Shown: piece after piece, positions 1 to 12,700 of the stretch | Position numbering within the stretch: position 1 is the first letter of the stretch | Layout of the letters: each line of letters starts with the position of its first letter | Assembly: GCF_020382885.2 (NCBI RefSeq) | Contig: NC_058510.1 | Location: forward strand, 502,501-566,500 | Direction: 5' to 3' | From: Scatophagus argus | Lineage: Eukaryota; Chordata; Actinopteri; Scatophagidae | Length of the DNA stretch: 64,000 nucleotides | Position numbers and translations under genes: made by a program | The notes under the pieces: model-generated | Database searches by the model: none | The model's input: only the letters and a program-made list of their open reading frames with translations | What the model was told of the DNA's origin: nothing

Positions 1-263
1 CTGGGGCGGAGCAAATATTGATGAGTTTTTCTGTAACTTGGGTGCAACAAGCCTTTAATCCCCTTTTTCATCAAGACATCTCGAATGTCTTCCAAAACCC
101 AAAATAACATGAGGTACAAAATCCACCTGCTCGAGCACACAAAGATGCTCACCAGTGAAGATGCTCCACTCACATATTTTTATCATCATTGTTTCTCTTG
201 ACATTTGGCTGTTAACCGGCTAACTGAACAGATACCTTCAGAAATAAAGCATGAAACATCCAT

Positions 264-381
264 CCATCCATTTTCTACACCGCCTGTCCATCAGGGTCGC
301 GGCGGGGGTGGAGCCTATCCCAGCTGACTGCAGGTGAGAGGCAGGTTCACCCTGGACTGGTCACCAGTTAATCTCAGGGCC

Positions 382-416
<35 letters not shown>

Positions 417-515
417 CGGGGCAAAGTAGAGCAACCTGATGCATGTGTTTGGGATTGTGGGAGGAAGCCGGAGAAAACCCTCGCCGGCACAGGGGGAACA
501 TGCAAGTCCTGACTA
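264..515. repeat. Fish LINE (L2-like) 3'-end repeat split by a CA tract
   Basis: The stretch has the CATCCATCCATCCATTTTCT run, a phrase reading GTCGCGGCGGGGGTGGAGCC, the 'cctatcccagctgac' block, 'caccctggactggtcaccag', and then 'gtgggaggaagccggag' and 'gaacatgcaag'. These phrases recur at the 3' ends of L2/CR1-type retroposons in fish genomes. An (AC)n tract at 383-414 interrupts it. It is non-coding. The family name is recalled from general knowledge and was not searched. Confidence 0.6.
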
Positions 516-763
516 TTTCTTTAAACGCATCGCTGTGAATCCAACCGATCTTCATGAAGCTCAGAGGACTTTAATCTACCAAAAACTGATGTGCGTCTCA
601 GCGTGTTAACTCTAAAAACCCAGAAAGGAGGTTTTCACTGCAGTAATCAAATTATTAAAGTGCTAATAGAGTGACTGCCTGCTGCAGGCTGAACAAACAC
701 AACATTAGCAGCTCCCTGCTAATGACTTTTACATGTTTCTCTGTGTGTTTTGTATGTTTGCCA

Positions 764-799
<36 letters not shown>
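764..799. repeat. (GT)n microsatellite
   Basis: Uninterrupted GT dinucleotides, about 18 units, in acvr2b intron 1. Confidence 0.9.
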
Positions 800-803
<4 letters not shown>

Positions 804-1772
804 GAGACAGCAATGATGACAGACCTGGTCATAAAATGAGTTTTATATTCACTGGCAGACTAAGACAGACTAAGATCAATTTATTAAAAATCTCTCTGAA
901 CATTCAAATTGCAAAATATACAACATAATCATCAATAACATTTAATCACTGTGACTAATCTGGTTCAGAGTGAACACACTAGACTTCATAAAATCTGCCA
1001 AGCTAAAAATTAACCAGTTTTGTCTCTTGAGAATCCTCCATGTTTACTGGAAGTTAATCATCAATAAAATCTAATGAAACTGATAAACTACAAGCTGTCT
1101 CCCCCTCTGTATCTCTCCATCCCCTCCTCCCTCCTCCCTCCTCCCATCCCTCTCTTTTACGACCCCTCAGTCGTAAAGCTGCAGTGACAGCTCACCTCTT
1201 TCTGCTGCAGTGTGGATCCTCTAAACGGGGACCACAGGAACAAATCCTGAAACCACAGGGACCCAATATGGTTCCCTGAGAAACTCCTTTAACAGAGTCC
1301 AGGATCCCTTCGTGTGAAAAGTCTGGTCAAAATTCATAATGTTGTTGATTTATTCTTTGATCATAATCAGTCAGGATTTAAATCAGACCTCATTTCATTC
1401 AGACAAACTTTCCCAACATAAGAAAATAAAAACGGCATAGTTAAGGCACCGCTGCTGAAACTTTGCGATGATACCCAGCCAGAGCCAGACTGAGATAAGA
1501 CTCCAATTTTAGCCTGCAGAATGAACCTAAAATGTGGTTTGAATAGACAGCTGAAAGCAGCTCAGCTCTTCTCTCTGATACTCTAATCAAGCTCCACCAC
1601 AGTCACGTCTCATGTGAAAAGTCTTAAAGCCACTGAGGGCGGCTGCAGAGGTTCGATTCCTACTGCAGAAAGCTGTTCAGCCCGCGGTGACCCAAACGCA
1701 CACTCTCAACATGTGAGCATCTTCTATCTTTACTTCACAGCAGAGCACACAAAGAAAACCTCTGCAGGCTTT

Positions 1773-1773
<1 letters not shown>

Positions 1774-1804
<31 letters not shown>
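1774..1804. repeat. (GT)n microsatellite
   Basis: Uninterrupted GT run of about 15 units in acvr2b intron 1. A short tRNA-B-box-like string (ggttcgattcc) lies about 120 bp before it without a recognisable SINE body. Confidence 0.9.
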
Positions 1805-1806
<2 letters not shown>

Positions 1807-2798
1807 GAGGGGGGCTATGATGAAAACAGGGTCCACTCCTCCTCCTCCTCCACCCACAGTATTGATCGCTGAGAAAGCAGGTCAGCTAAGCGACAGGCCT
1901 GCATTAGAGAGGAGAGCAGCCAGGAAACGCACTGCAGGACGTCCGAGCTCCAGAAACACGACCAACATTAAAATTAAATGCTCAGTTCACATTTTCCTGA
2001 AGAGAAGCAAGAACATCTCAGTGCTGAAGCCAACATCTATTGTTCATGTCTACCAAAGCGACAGATACACTACATGGCCAAAAGTATCCAGACTTGGGTT
2101 GAACTAAGCATGTTTCATAAATTACATAAAAGTTACGTTCAGCACATGACGTAAGTCATTGAGGTTTATGTGGACTGAGTCTGGATCTGTGCAGTACATA
2201 TTTTGGACTTTTTCTAAGCGTCTGTGCCTCAGTGTGTCTGTTTGTTGATGTCCCCTCAAAGCTGCTTCTAGACATTTCTTCTCTGATGGACGCCCTTCTG
2301 CAAAACTCCCACTTTGTCCTCAGCTTGTTTGGAGGTCAGTGAAGCCTCATCACAGTCCTCCAGGGCCTGAGGTTGGTCCTCCTTTAACTTCTTTTACAAG
2401 TGCTTCACAGAGAGTTGGTGACTCTGGAGTGCTAGCCCCTCTGCTCACTGTTTAAAAGTGGTATTGGTTTAAAAAGTCCAAAATTAAAGTGAAGTGGTTC
2501 CATCAGGGCCTGACGATGGGGTTGCTTTTCATTAAAGTCCCTCATCTCATTCTGCCTGGAGGAAAAAACCCTTCAGATTTAATAACCTTTCGTCTCAGCC
2601 ACTCCATCAGCTCTCATGCTAACATCAGCATGCTAACACGACAGCAGAAGAAAAGAAGACCAGAGTCACTGATTCTCTAAGGAACGACAGACACTGGACA
2701 CTCCTCCACAGCACACTGAACCTGATTTCAAATTGACAATCCATTTCTCCCCCTGGATCTGCTCTAGACTTACCACCTCCCCCTCTCCTCCCTTTCCT

Positions 2799-2826
2799 CC
2801 ACCTCCTCCTCCTCCTCCTCCTCCTC
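2799..2826. repeat. (CCT)n trinucleotide tract
   Basis: About nine CCT repeats in a longer pyrimidine-rich stretch within acvr2b intron 1. Confidence 0.85.
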
Positions 2827-3084
2827 TTGACCTCATGTCATCAATCTTAGGGAAGCTGAGAGGAGAAAAAAAAACAGGCACTGGTCCTTTAAATCTTGCC
2901 TGGAGCTACAGGCAACCCATCCCCCATCATGCACCCCCCTCAGCCCCCTCAGCGCCCCTCAACCCCCCTCAGCTGGTGTTCAGGCCCTGCAGGGAGTCAG
3001 AGTAGTGAGAGAGCAGCGATTCAGGCCTCGACAACAACAGGAAGAGCTCAGAAATGTTCCCTCATTTTCGACAGGAAGAGTTCA

Positions 3085-3285
3085 ACATGAGACAATCTGA
3101 GACAACTTGAGACACCATGAGACAACCACAGACAACATGACACAACTTGAGACAGCATGAGACAACCAGAGACAACATGACACAACTTGAGACAACTTGA
3201 GACACCATGAGACAACCACAGACAACATGAGACAACCAGAGACAACATGACACAACTTGAGACAGCATGAGACAACCGGTCGTCA
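3085..3285. repeat. Minisatellite of GAGACAAC-type units
   Basis: Tandem imperfect units built from 'gagacaac' alternating with 'atgacacaacttgagaca' and 'accatgagacaaccaca'. The larger unit is about 60 bp and recurs about three times. It lies in acvr2b intron 1. The absence of stops on the minus strand follows from the repeat and is not coding evidence. Confidence 0.85.
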
Positions 3286-3368
3286 AATGACCACCTGGCA
3301 CACTGCTAAAACGATGTGCAGGTACAGAAGTCAGCAGGATGTCAAAGGACGGACACACGGACGGACAC

Positions 3369-3369
<1 letters not shown>

Positions 3370-3408
<39 letters not shown>
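3370..3408. repeat. (CA)n microsatellite
   Basis: CA run of about 19 units just after the GAGACAAC minisatellite. Confidence 0.9.
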
Positions 3409-3410
<2 letters not shown>

Positions 3411-4399
3411 AGAGCATGAAATGAATACAATCATTTTCCAAACTTTGAATACAAACGTTGTATCATCTGCACAAACGCTCAAACTGAACAGAGAAAATGT
3501 GAGCAGGTCAGTGAACTCATCATCAGGTAACATCAGCTGACAGCTGCTTATTAGACAATTATCTCAACCAATCACAGTGCAGTAATTAATGTCATTCCCT
3601 CATTGGCCAACGCCTCAATTAGTAGTTAAATGAGTGAAAGAGCTGAAGCCCCGTCGGGATTGGACACACATTAAACCTGCAGAGCCGCGGACACATCCCA
3701 GGAACATTACGGCAACTTCAGGGGAACATTGAGGGAACGTCACAGAAACATTTCAGGAACGTCACAGGTGACTTCTGCTGACAACGTGATGAAACCAGCA
3801 GGTCACTAACCTCACTACAGGAGCCCAGACGGACGGAATCTCACCTGACAGACCAGCGGAAATGACGTCTGATACTGATATTAAAACATGAGAGGAAATC
3901 ACACACGTGCAGCCTGATGATTGCACTGCAAGTGTGTGTGTGTTTTTCCAGCACGCACGCGCACACGCCTCCTCTCCACTACTACGAGGCCACATGACCG
4001 AGCTCACGAGCTGCTTCATTCATCCGCCCGCCGCGTGTCGTAGTAAAACGTGCGTGGACGGAGCGCAGGAGCGCGTGCACGGCGATGGGGGGTAAAAACA
4101 GATGAGACAAAACAAACCTCATCTGTCCGGTGATCGGTGATTGCTGAGGCTCGAGTCTCGATTATTGATCCGCCTGCATGCCTGAGCAGACAATAGAGCA
4201 GCAGCCTGCAACCACACACACACACACACACACACACCGAACTGCAGCCCAACACAACTGACAGTGAATGCAAACGCAGGCTGGTCTGAGGTGACTCCTG
4301 CCGGGTGAATGAGACGGAGTCACTTCAGAGAGCCGCGTCAGTCCAGGACGAACCTCAGCCCCGCAGACAGACTCTGTCCTGAGCTCCGGTGCTGTGGGG

Positions 4400-5060
4400 G
4401 TGCTGAGCAGTGCTGAGGAGTGTTGTGTTGTAACCCGCAGCCCTTTCACCCTCAAAGCCCACGAGCAGCCAGGCCCGCTCCGCGCCCCTCTTTACCTGCA
4501 CACAAAGTTCCCAGCACGAGTGCACAAGTGATCCAGGAGAGCCACATATTCCCTCTAGTTGGAGGCGGTCGCCGCTGCGCCGCCAGCTTGACTCCTGCTG
4601 CCCTCCGGGTCCTCCTCCAACATTTAAAAAGACAAGTTAAAGAGGGGCGCGCTGCGTAAAACCAGGACCCGCAGCCAGGCCCGGACTCCGGCTTTTGTCC
4701 TGTTCGCTGTTTGAGTGGGATAATCCAGCCAGCAGCGTCCTCCTGTTCCTCGGAAACGCAGCAGACCCGCACGGCTCTACGGAGAAGTTCCCAACGGATC
4801 CGGAGCCATGCGGGGCGGACAGCGGCGGCGGCTCGGCCCGGGGTCACTCACACTCAGCCCGCAAAAAATCACGCAGAAAAAGGCGGCTGAGGGTGTGAAC
4901 GGATCCGGCAGCCTGCTCTCCTCCGCCCGTCTCTCCGCCTCCTTCGTCGTCCTCTCGTTCTCTCCGAGGCTCAGTGCAGCTCTCTCCACCGCCTTGTCCT
5001 CTCTCTCTGGTCGGGGCTGCTGGGGACAATCAGGCAGGAAGATGTGTCAAGCTGCACCAC
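4400..5060 (-). promoter_or_regulatory. acvr2b: GC-rich promoter / 5'UTR region of acvr2b
   Basis: Base composition rises sharply here, with many CpG dinucleotides (for example 4560-4680 and 4790-4850), unlike the AT-richer flanks. It surrounds the first coding exon of acvr2b and extends about 500 bp upstream of the start codon on the minus strand, so it is probably the CpG-island promoter and 5' leader. I see no TATA box and the transcription start cannot be placed. Upstream ATGs are present in the leader. Confidence 0.55.
4496..4547 (-). CDS. acvr2b: Activin receptor type-2B, first coding exon (signal peptide), partial gene
   Basis: This is one 52-nt coding exon on the minus strand. It starts at ATG 4547 and encodes MWLSWITCALVLGTLCAG, a hydrophobic signal peptide, before a GT donor at 4495-4494 (gtaaag), ending in phase 1. 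From recall, exon 1 of vertebrate ACVR2B encodes just the signal peptide, ends in Cys-Ala-Gly and is the same length and phase. The mature protein would be a single-pass serine/threonine kinase receptor for activins, myostatin/GDF11 and BMPs at the plasma membrane. The ectodomain, transmembrane and kinase exons are outside the window to the left. The next gene upstream on the same strand is xylb, which is also ACVR2B's neighbour on human 3p22, and this supports the call. The start was chosen by the signal peptide: the frame stays open for about 100 codons upstream, with an ATG at 4847. Identification rests on a short exon plus gene order. Confidence 0.7.
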
Positions 5061-6880
5061 GACCACCCGCTTCCTCTTTCAAAATAAAACACTGGCGAGA
5101 GTCTTGAGGCTGACAATCACTTTGTTCACAGCTCTAAGAGCTCTAAATGTGACTGTTAAACAATAAAGCAACAGCATTCAGCGTTTCTCCATTTAATAAC
5201 AAAAAACGGAAATGAAATGTATTTTACAGTCAGCGACGCTCTGTTCTGATAACAAAATAAAATACTTTGGGTTGGGTTGGTTATTGATGTGAATCCCGCG
5301 CTGACCAGAGTCGATCCCTCGTGTCATTCGTGTGTTCTTGGCAATAAAAACTACAAATTAATAGCTTAATTATTTTTAGTGTTAAAAATGATTTGCAGTC
5401 CTTAAATGATGTACGCAGCAGCTCTGGATCACTTCCTTCTGCTGAGCTGAAAAATATTTCACTTTTTACAGGAGGGGAAACATCATTCTTGTTTTCTTGT
5501 GTTACAGATTTTCCATTAAAAGAACCAAACGTTCAGGTTCCAGTGTGGGTAACATTTATTTTGATAATTTTGACCGGAAATGTCATCTGTTGTTCCGACG
5601 AACTTGACAGCGTTTGGTGCAGCCAAACTGAACAGAGTCCAAAATGGCTCCTAAAGAGACAGAGAGAGACTGACAGACAGACAGAGAGACGGATTGTTAC
5701 ATTTTTGAAACAACTTGTTTCTTCTTCTGTGGTGTCTACTCAGAGTTTCTTTCTTTTGGTCTTCGTCCTCCTGACAGGACAGGAGTCCACAGCAGCCTGC
5801 ATCTTTTCAAACATATTGAAACAGGACAGCGGCAGACAGCTTGTCTCGTCGAAGCCTCCCCGAGCAAAAACCTGCATAAGAACATATAACACTAAGCATA
5901 CGCAGTACATACGCAGTACACATCCAATACAACAAACTTCATGGCAAACACACTCTGCTTTGAACCAATCAGAAGGTCCTGAAGTGTTCATGGGACATCT
6001 CCAGGACACAGAGGCATGATGGGTAATCAACAGGCTGGGGGCAGGACGAGGTGGGGGGGGGGTGTCTGAAGTCCTATGGCCGAGCAGTCGGGACACCAGG
6101 ACGGCGTCCACCTGCGTCTCTATAAGCGGAATCGGTGGAGGCGTCTCGACCGTCAGCTGATGTTACATAAGTTCAGACAAAACGCAGACGTGAACCAGAC
6201 AGCTGTGTTATTCCTGGCTCGGCATCAGACACACACGCTCAGGCGTGAGTGGAGAACACGGCTGAAAAAGACACGCGTGTCGGCTCTGTGGGGACGTCAC
6301 TGAAGTCCACCCACACGTTACACAATGAGAGCATCCGCGGTGCAGCAGAAAATCTGCCGAATGTGAGCTGATCTGAGATCTGAGGCCCGCGTTACACATC
6401 CTGCCTGTCTGCAGCGAGACCTGAACAAAGAGACGCGGTTTAACTCGAAGGACGGTCCATTCAGGACACCCAGGAGCAACACGAGCCCCTGATGTACGTA
6501 TCTGAAACACACCTCAGCGTCCCTTCTGAAAGTCTGAGACACGAGACACGTTCAAGGGTTGTCAGTCTTCTTAGTGTCTTTGTCTTTGAGCTCCTGTTGT
6601 CATGATGCGTTCAGGTGCGTAGTCACTATCAGATCCTCCAACAGCTGCTGTTCCTGTTCCTCTGTTTGGCGTTAAACACACTGAGCGTGTTGCATTCACT
6701 GGACACCAGTCCGTCAGGTTGAGACAGTTTGTATCCACAACACCCAAAACTCAGAAGGCTCTAAAATCTGCACGGCTCTCCACCTGCTGTCTTCAGACCT
6801 TTAATCCACAGGAAGTGCTCCGTTTCCACCTCGTCACCCGTGGGCAAGACAGGAATAATAACCACCACACTAACTCCAGG

Positions 6881-7372
6881 TCGTAGCAGGTCGCAGCAGG
6901 TCGTAGCAGGTCGTATCAGGTCGCAGCAGGTCGTATCAGGTCGTATCAGGTCGCAGCAGGTCGCAGCAGGTCTAGCAGGTCGTATCAGGTCGCAGCAGGT
7001 CGTAGCAGGTCGTAGCAGGTCGCAGCAGGTCGTAGCAGGTCGTAGCAGGTCGCAGCAGGTCGCAGCAGGTCGTATCAGGTCGCAGCAGGTCGTATCAGGT
7101 CGTATCAGGTCGCAGCAGGTCGCAGCAGGTCTAGCAGGTCGTATCAGGTCGCAGCAGGTCGTAGCAGGTCGTAGCAGGTCGCAGCAGGTCGCAGCAGGTC
7201 GTATCAGGTCGTATCAGGTCGCAGCAGGTCGTAGCAGGTCGTAGCAGGTCGCAGCAGGTCGCAGCAGGTCGTATCAGGTCGTATCAGGTCGCAGCAGGTC
7301 GCAGCAGGTCGTAGCAGGTCGCAGCAGGTCGTAGCAGGTCGTAGCAGGTCGTAGCAGGTCGCAGCAGGTCTA
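6881..7372. repeat. 10-bp minisatellite with higher-order structure
   Basis: About 49 tandem units of 10 bp made of three variants (tcgtagcagg, tcgcagcagg, tcgtatcagg), plus two 9-bp units (tctagcagg) at 6971 and 7130. The two 9-bp units are 159 bp apart and are flanked by the same order of variants, showing a larger-scale duplication. The array stays open in frame for over 130 codons because of its repeat structure only. Confidence 0.95.
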
Positions 7373-8416
7373 AGTAACACATTCTTTGTTTACCTCACAC
7401 AATTCTCTAAATACTAAAAGGCTCATGAGCCTCGGGTGTTGTTGCTATGGAGAAGCCAATCAGACAGCTCCACTGACACTGGATTAACCTCAGACTGATC
7501 CAGAATCAGAATGTGAACTGATTTAAACAGCTGAATGTGTGATCAGGTTCTTGAAATGCACCTCAGGAGTCGCAGTTGACTTTCCTCTAGTTTTCATATC
7601 CACAGGCTTCATTTGACTTTTCACCACAGAAACATTTCCTGATGCGGCTCTTTATCTTCCTCCTCATCCTCATCCGGGAGACCCGAAAGTGACGAACACG
7701 AATGAGACTGTGTGTGTGTGTGTGTGTGTGTAGCTTTGCCTTGCTAAGCTCCATCTCTGTGGCATTTCCTGTCAGCCAGGAGCAGAAACCTGTTGATCGA
7801 ATGAAACCCATAGATCTGATAAACCCAAGGTGACCCAGACAGGGTCAGACGGGGACAGATGGACACAGATCCTGTCCAGTTTGGTCCCATAAGTCATCAG
7901 GCTCACATCAGATTCAGCTCAGCAGTCCCACAGCGTGTCCACACCTCAAACAGTTTCCTCTCCTCCACTTTCTGGTTCCTGTCCTCCACCAGTCAAAACA
8001 TCCCTGATATGAGTGCTGCCATCTTGTTCTGGTGACATCATTTGGAGCCAGAGTCTGTGCAGTAGTGATCAGCAGGTGGAGATGCGGCATGGAATTCCCG
8101 CCCACACACTTGAGCCAATCAGGAACAGCGCTCAGCTGTCAATCATGACTTCAGAGCTGCTGGCTGCAGACTGAGTCTGGTTTGTTTTTAATTCAGATTC
8201 TTTCCCAGAGAACCTTTTTACAGCCTGTTCATAATGCTGTAAAGGTTTTAATAATTGTTGTTGCTCTTTAAAAAAATTGATGTAAATTAGTTTGTTTTTT
8301 AGTCTTATTTGTTGATGAGGTGTAAAGTTCACATTAAGGCTTCTGTTGCTGCAAAGGACCAAAACAAACATGAAAAATTATATAAATTATTTCCAGTACA
8401 AGATATAAAAACCATT

Positions 8417-8421
<5 letters not shown>

Positions 8422-8512
<91 letters not shown>
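8422..8512. repeat. Compound (CT)n-(CA)n microsatellite
   Basis: A CT run of about 15 units passes directly into a CA run of about 30 units. Confidence 0.95.
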
Positions 8513-8752
8513 CAGTGTGCTGCGTTAGCGACGTTTCATCAGTCGAGCTGTGAGCAGAAACAAGCAAATCAGAGCTGAGCTGATAACTAATGCATGGATT
8601 CTCCTTAAAGCACTGCTGATGAAGACACACACACACACGCACACACACACTTAACTTGCCTGAGGATGTAATATTCACACGGTTTCTTTCTGTCTCATAC
8701 TCTCTCTCTCACATTTAGTTTGCCCCAGGATGTAAAAAGCACACATCTTTGT

Positions 8753-8757
<5 letters not shown>

Positions 8758-8807
<50 letters not shown>
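8758..8807. repeat. (CA)n microsatellite
   Basis: About 25 uninterrupted CA units, 250 bp from the compound CT/CA tract. Confidence 0.95.
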
Positions 8808-8809
<2 letters not shown>

Positions 8810-9599
8810 GCTTCCTAGCTACACACAGCAAACCGTTGCCACCACATCAGGTATAATAGATGCAGTGATTGTAGTACACTTCACACATTTTACTATAAAT
8901 AAACTCTTTTTCTCTGGACTTCCTGTTGATTTCAGCACTGGAGGATCATCCTGTTAGGCTGGCGTTACTTCATCCACTACATCTTGTGTCCAGCGAGTCC
9001 TGCAGACCAGCCCACGTGGACACAGGACACAACCAATCAACAGCACTGCAGTCTGTCCTGCAAAGTTTAACATTTTCATTTTTATCAGCCGTGTTGAGCT
9101 GGCAGGTTAGCGTCGATCACGAGGCCTGGACCCTCAGGTGTGGCAGCTGAGCAGGTCTGAGTCTGTTCTTTCCAAGCTGATCATTTATGAAGAAAAGAGT
9201 GAATGTGAACTCCTCCTCCACCCTCGTCTCCCTCGTCCCCCTCGTCTCAGTCATAGCTCGTCGCCCTGTCAAACTGTCAGCTGCTTACATAACAGCTTTA
9301 CGTAACAAGTTATAAGATGAGCTGGTGGCCTTGTAAGAGAAGAACAAGTTATTTCTGCTGTCCCTCTGTGTCTGTGATTCCAACAAGCTTCTGAGGTGAT
9401 TTACTTATGCAAACGTCTGAAATGCAGCAGTGAAAGAATATGATGTGAACTGGAGTGAACAGCAGTTTACATCTGAACATAATCAAGAAACACTGACGGC
9501 AAAGTTTTGTTTCAGTTCAAAAGTGCTGACTGAAAACAACAACAAAGATCGAAGAAAGATCGACATTCACTCAAATTTTAGTGGCACAGGTGAATTTTG

Positions 9600-9712
9600 G
9601 CAGACAGCAGCCCCTGCAGACAGCAGCCCCTGCAGACAGCAGACTCTGCAGACAGCAGCCCCTGCAGACAGCAGACTCTGCAGACAGCAGACTCTGCAGA
9701 CAGCAGACTCCC
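9600..9712. repeat. Short minisatellite, GCAGACAGCAG units
   Basis: Seven or more tandem 15-bp units alternating 'gcagacagcagcccct' and 'gcagacagcagactct'. No gene is associated. Confidence 0.85.
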
Positions 9713-12700
9713 TGGAGGTGGAGGAGACTCTTAGACATTCACCTGTCATACTGAAAATTTTAATTCTCAATCACCACTGAAACCTGTTAAAAAAATGGTA
9801 ATCAGCTTTATTACGTAACATTAAATATTAACTACATTAAAACCAGCGATTCTAAAAAATGAAAGCGTAGCAGGTTTACAGGACAAATTTCAAACTGAGA
9901 GCCTTTTCACACCAACTCTGAACCTCATCTGTAGTCCATAAAAAGAATCTCTCACAGCAAGGCTGCTGCTTATTATTAATAAAGATGCACAGCAGGAAAA
10001 CATCTTTAATTCAGATTAGTAATGAAATCCTTCTGCTTTTGAATAAAAAAGCAACACAGTTCCAGACTCTGTTTGCAGAACATCTTTTTAAAAACCAACA
10101 TGTGTGTTTTTCATATGAAAATACTGAAGCTGGTGTGAAAAGGCCTGAAGGCAGCCAACCAGAGCGCATCACCTGATCTCCCGCCTTGACCTGATTACTG
10201 GCAGTGACGCCTTTCATGTGCATGTAAATGTGATGGCAGGCTTTGCATGTTTAAAAAGGATGGAGCGGCTTGATGAAGTGCTGCAGCCGATACGCCGCAA
10301 GCTGCAGGCGAAGAGCGGCGACGGGCCACCCGCTGCGTACACAAACACAGAGCTGCAATATTAAAGAGCTGAATGGAGCATGTAAGCAGTGGAAAGATAC
10401 ACACACACACATGCACACACACACGTGTGTTTTCGTCAGTCAGGAGGACGGTGCCTTAGGGACTGAACCCTAAAGGTGTCATTTTCATTTTCTATCAAAC
10501 AGGTTGTAAAAATCCATCGCACACGACCTGCTGACCTGCTCACCTGCTGACAGACTCAGTCAGAGTCCAGCCAGTGGACAGAGTGTTTAGCAGCTACTGA
10601 TGTTTCCGTCAGGCGGAGGTGGAGGCCAAACACAGAGCTAAAAGCCAGCACACGTTGAGATTGATCTGAGATTGACTGAGATTCATCAGGTGACTCAAAC
10701 AGGACTCTACACGAACCGCCATGTTGACCTGTAACTGCTGGGTCTGGAGCTAAATGTGTTTCAACTGACGCAACTTTAACTCAAATCAAATTCGCTGCCC
10801 TTCAGTTTCACCCTGCTGAGATCAGATTTTCTGTCTAATTTGAGGGCAAATGGTCTGGGAAAATATTTCTGTCCCCACAACGCAAACAGGACAAGTTACC
10901 AGTTTACAGGTCCATCTGTCCATCTGTCCATCTGCCACCCGCTAACGTCAGCACGCTAACATGTTCACTGTGCTAACATGCTGATGTTTAGCAGGAAGAT
11001 TAAACACAAGCTGAGTCGATTACTGTTTGATCTTCAGGTAATACACACCCGACCACATCCGGATCACACACACACATAAACACAGCAGCAGCATCAGAGG
11101 TCCTTGTGACTTTGGTTGATTGCATTATAATATTCATTTCATATTTAGTAACACTTGATGTTGAGAGGTGAATGAGCAGCAGCCTGAGACTGCAGCCCAC
11201 ACAACCACACGAAAGTGATGGAAACACAACAAACAACGGGTTCACATCGATCGGCTCACAGTAAAGCTGGTTCACTTCCACAACATTCGCCTCCTGTGGC
11301 GAGCGATGAAAAGTCCCGTGTAACTAATTTCTTTTTGTATGACCTATCAAGCAGACTTAATGACTTTACAAACAAAGTAAAGCCTCAGTGCTGCACACAG
11401 CTTCGTGCAGCTTCCAGGTGGACTTTATTCACCTTCCAGCGCCCCACCAGCCCATCGGGCAGCCGGACAAGCTGCAGATTACCTTATCATCACGAACACC
11501 CAGCGAGCCACGCTCTCATGCATTTTACATGCCGAGCGGATTGTGAGATTAGTTCTGCATGTTTGACCTGCTACCTCCCAGAGTCCGGTCAGCAACAGGC
11601 TGCTACTGCTTGATGCACGTTCACATCCGATCACAACGTGTTAAACTCCATGACTGACCTTTAATGCTGCTGAGGTTTTACCACACAAACATCTGGACAG
11701 ACGGATTGAACATCCTGGAAACCACGTCAGGGCAGTTGGAAGTCCTCGACCTGCCCCGAAACCTGCTGTCTGCTGATCAGCTGTTTCAGCTTTAAACTGC
11801 CAACTTGTCATGTGTAATTAGCTTTTGCTTCAGAATCCTTAAGATGTAAAACAAGTAAACTTAAAGGGAAAAGCTACAACCTCAGCAGTTAAAATGAGGA
11901 AGAGGAGGCTGAACACGAGCAGAAACTGCAACCACACATGACCTTTAAAAGTGACAGTTTTGTGTTTGATAAAGCCTCAGTCACCATGTATTCCTCCTCA
12001 CTGATGTTCCTTTCATCCCTCCATCGCCAAACGTCAAACGCTGCCACACTGCAGCTGAAGCCATTTCCTTTGTTGGTTAGTGGCATAAAAGTTTAATGTG
12101 GTTTGGTTATCTGTCACCGCAGGGTGGCCGTGAGAACAGAGAGGAAACAAAGGACAGAGAGATGTTAAACGAAGAAGCAAGGACGGACAAAACAAAGGGA
12201 CAAATTAAACCTGCAGTACTCAGAGATTGTTAGCAGTATGTAAAAACTAAAGCAGCTTTGCCCCTTTGCTTTATTTCTCCCTTTACGTCTCAAGTTGTTT
12301 GCCTGTTTGGGGGAAAATCCCTGCAGGCTGAACCGGCCTGATGCTCGGGACCCACAGGCTTTGGTTATGATCAGTGATGCAGATGATGCTGCCCTTCACC
12401 TGATGATCTTTTAACGACTGGGACACATTCTACAGACGAAACCTGCGGTGAAACGTTCGTGTGATGTCGATTTGACTGTTCACACATGATTTTCAGGTTT
12501 ATTTGTGCAGAGAACCACACGTGGCCCAGAGAAAAAAGACGCGAGACCTTGAACCTCCAGATGACTCCACAGTGGATTTAGTATTGATTCCTTAGCCCTG
12601 AACTCAGACTCCCAGGCTGCCGTTTGCCGCCTCCGACCAGCACGGCCCGGGAAAAAGGTTGACAGTGGAGGTTAGCGCCTTCCACAGACCTCGGCAGCAG

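Larger units (their letters stand above)
1..4495 (-). other. acvr2b: Part of intron 1 of acvr2b (no exon seen)
   Basis: This stretch lies downstream of the only acvr2b exon in the window, so it is intron 1. Exon 2 would encode the start of the cysteine-rich activin-binding ectodomain, and I do not see it here, so it must lie left of position 1. The stretch holds an old LINE-type repeat, several GT/CA tracts, a CCT tract, a short minisatellite at 3090-3280 and a Tc1-type terminus near 2070. The rest shows nothing recognisable. Confidence 0.6.

Noticed and set aside
3048-3430. Cys/Ser/Val-rich minus-strand frames
   Set aside because: Products of the GAGACAAC minisatellite and a CA tract.
6840-7244. 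Stop-free 134-codon frame of RSQQVVAGR-like repeats
   Set aside because: It is the 10-bp minisatellite; three units equal 30 nt, so frames stay open automatically. No start context, splice sites or homology.
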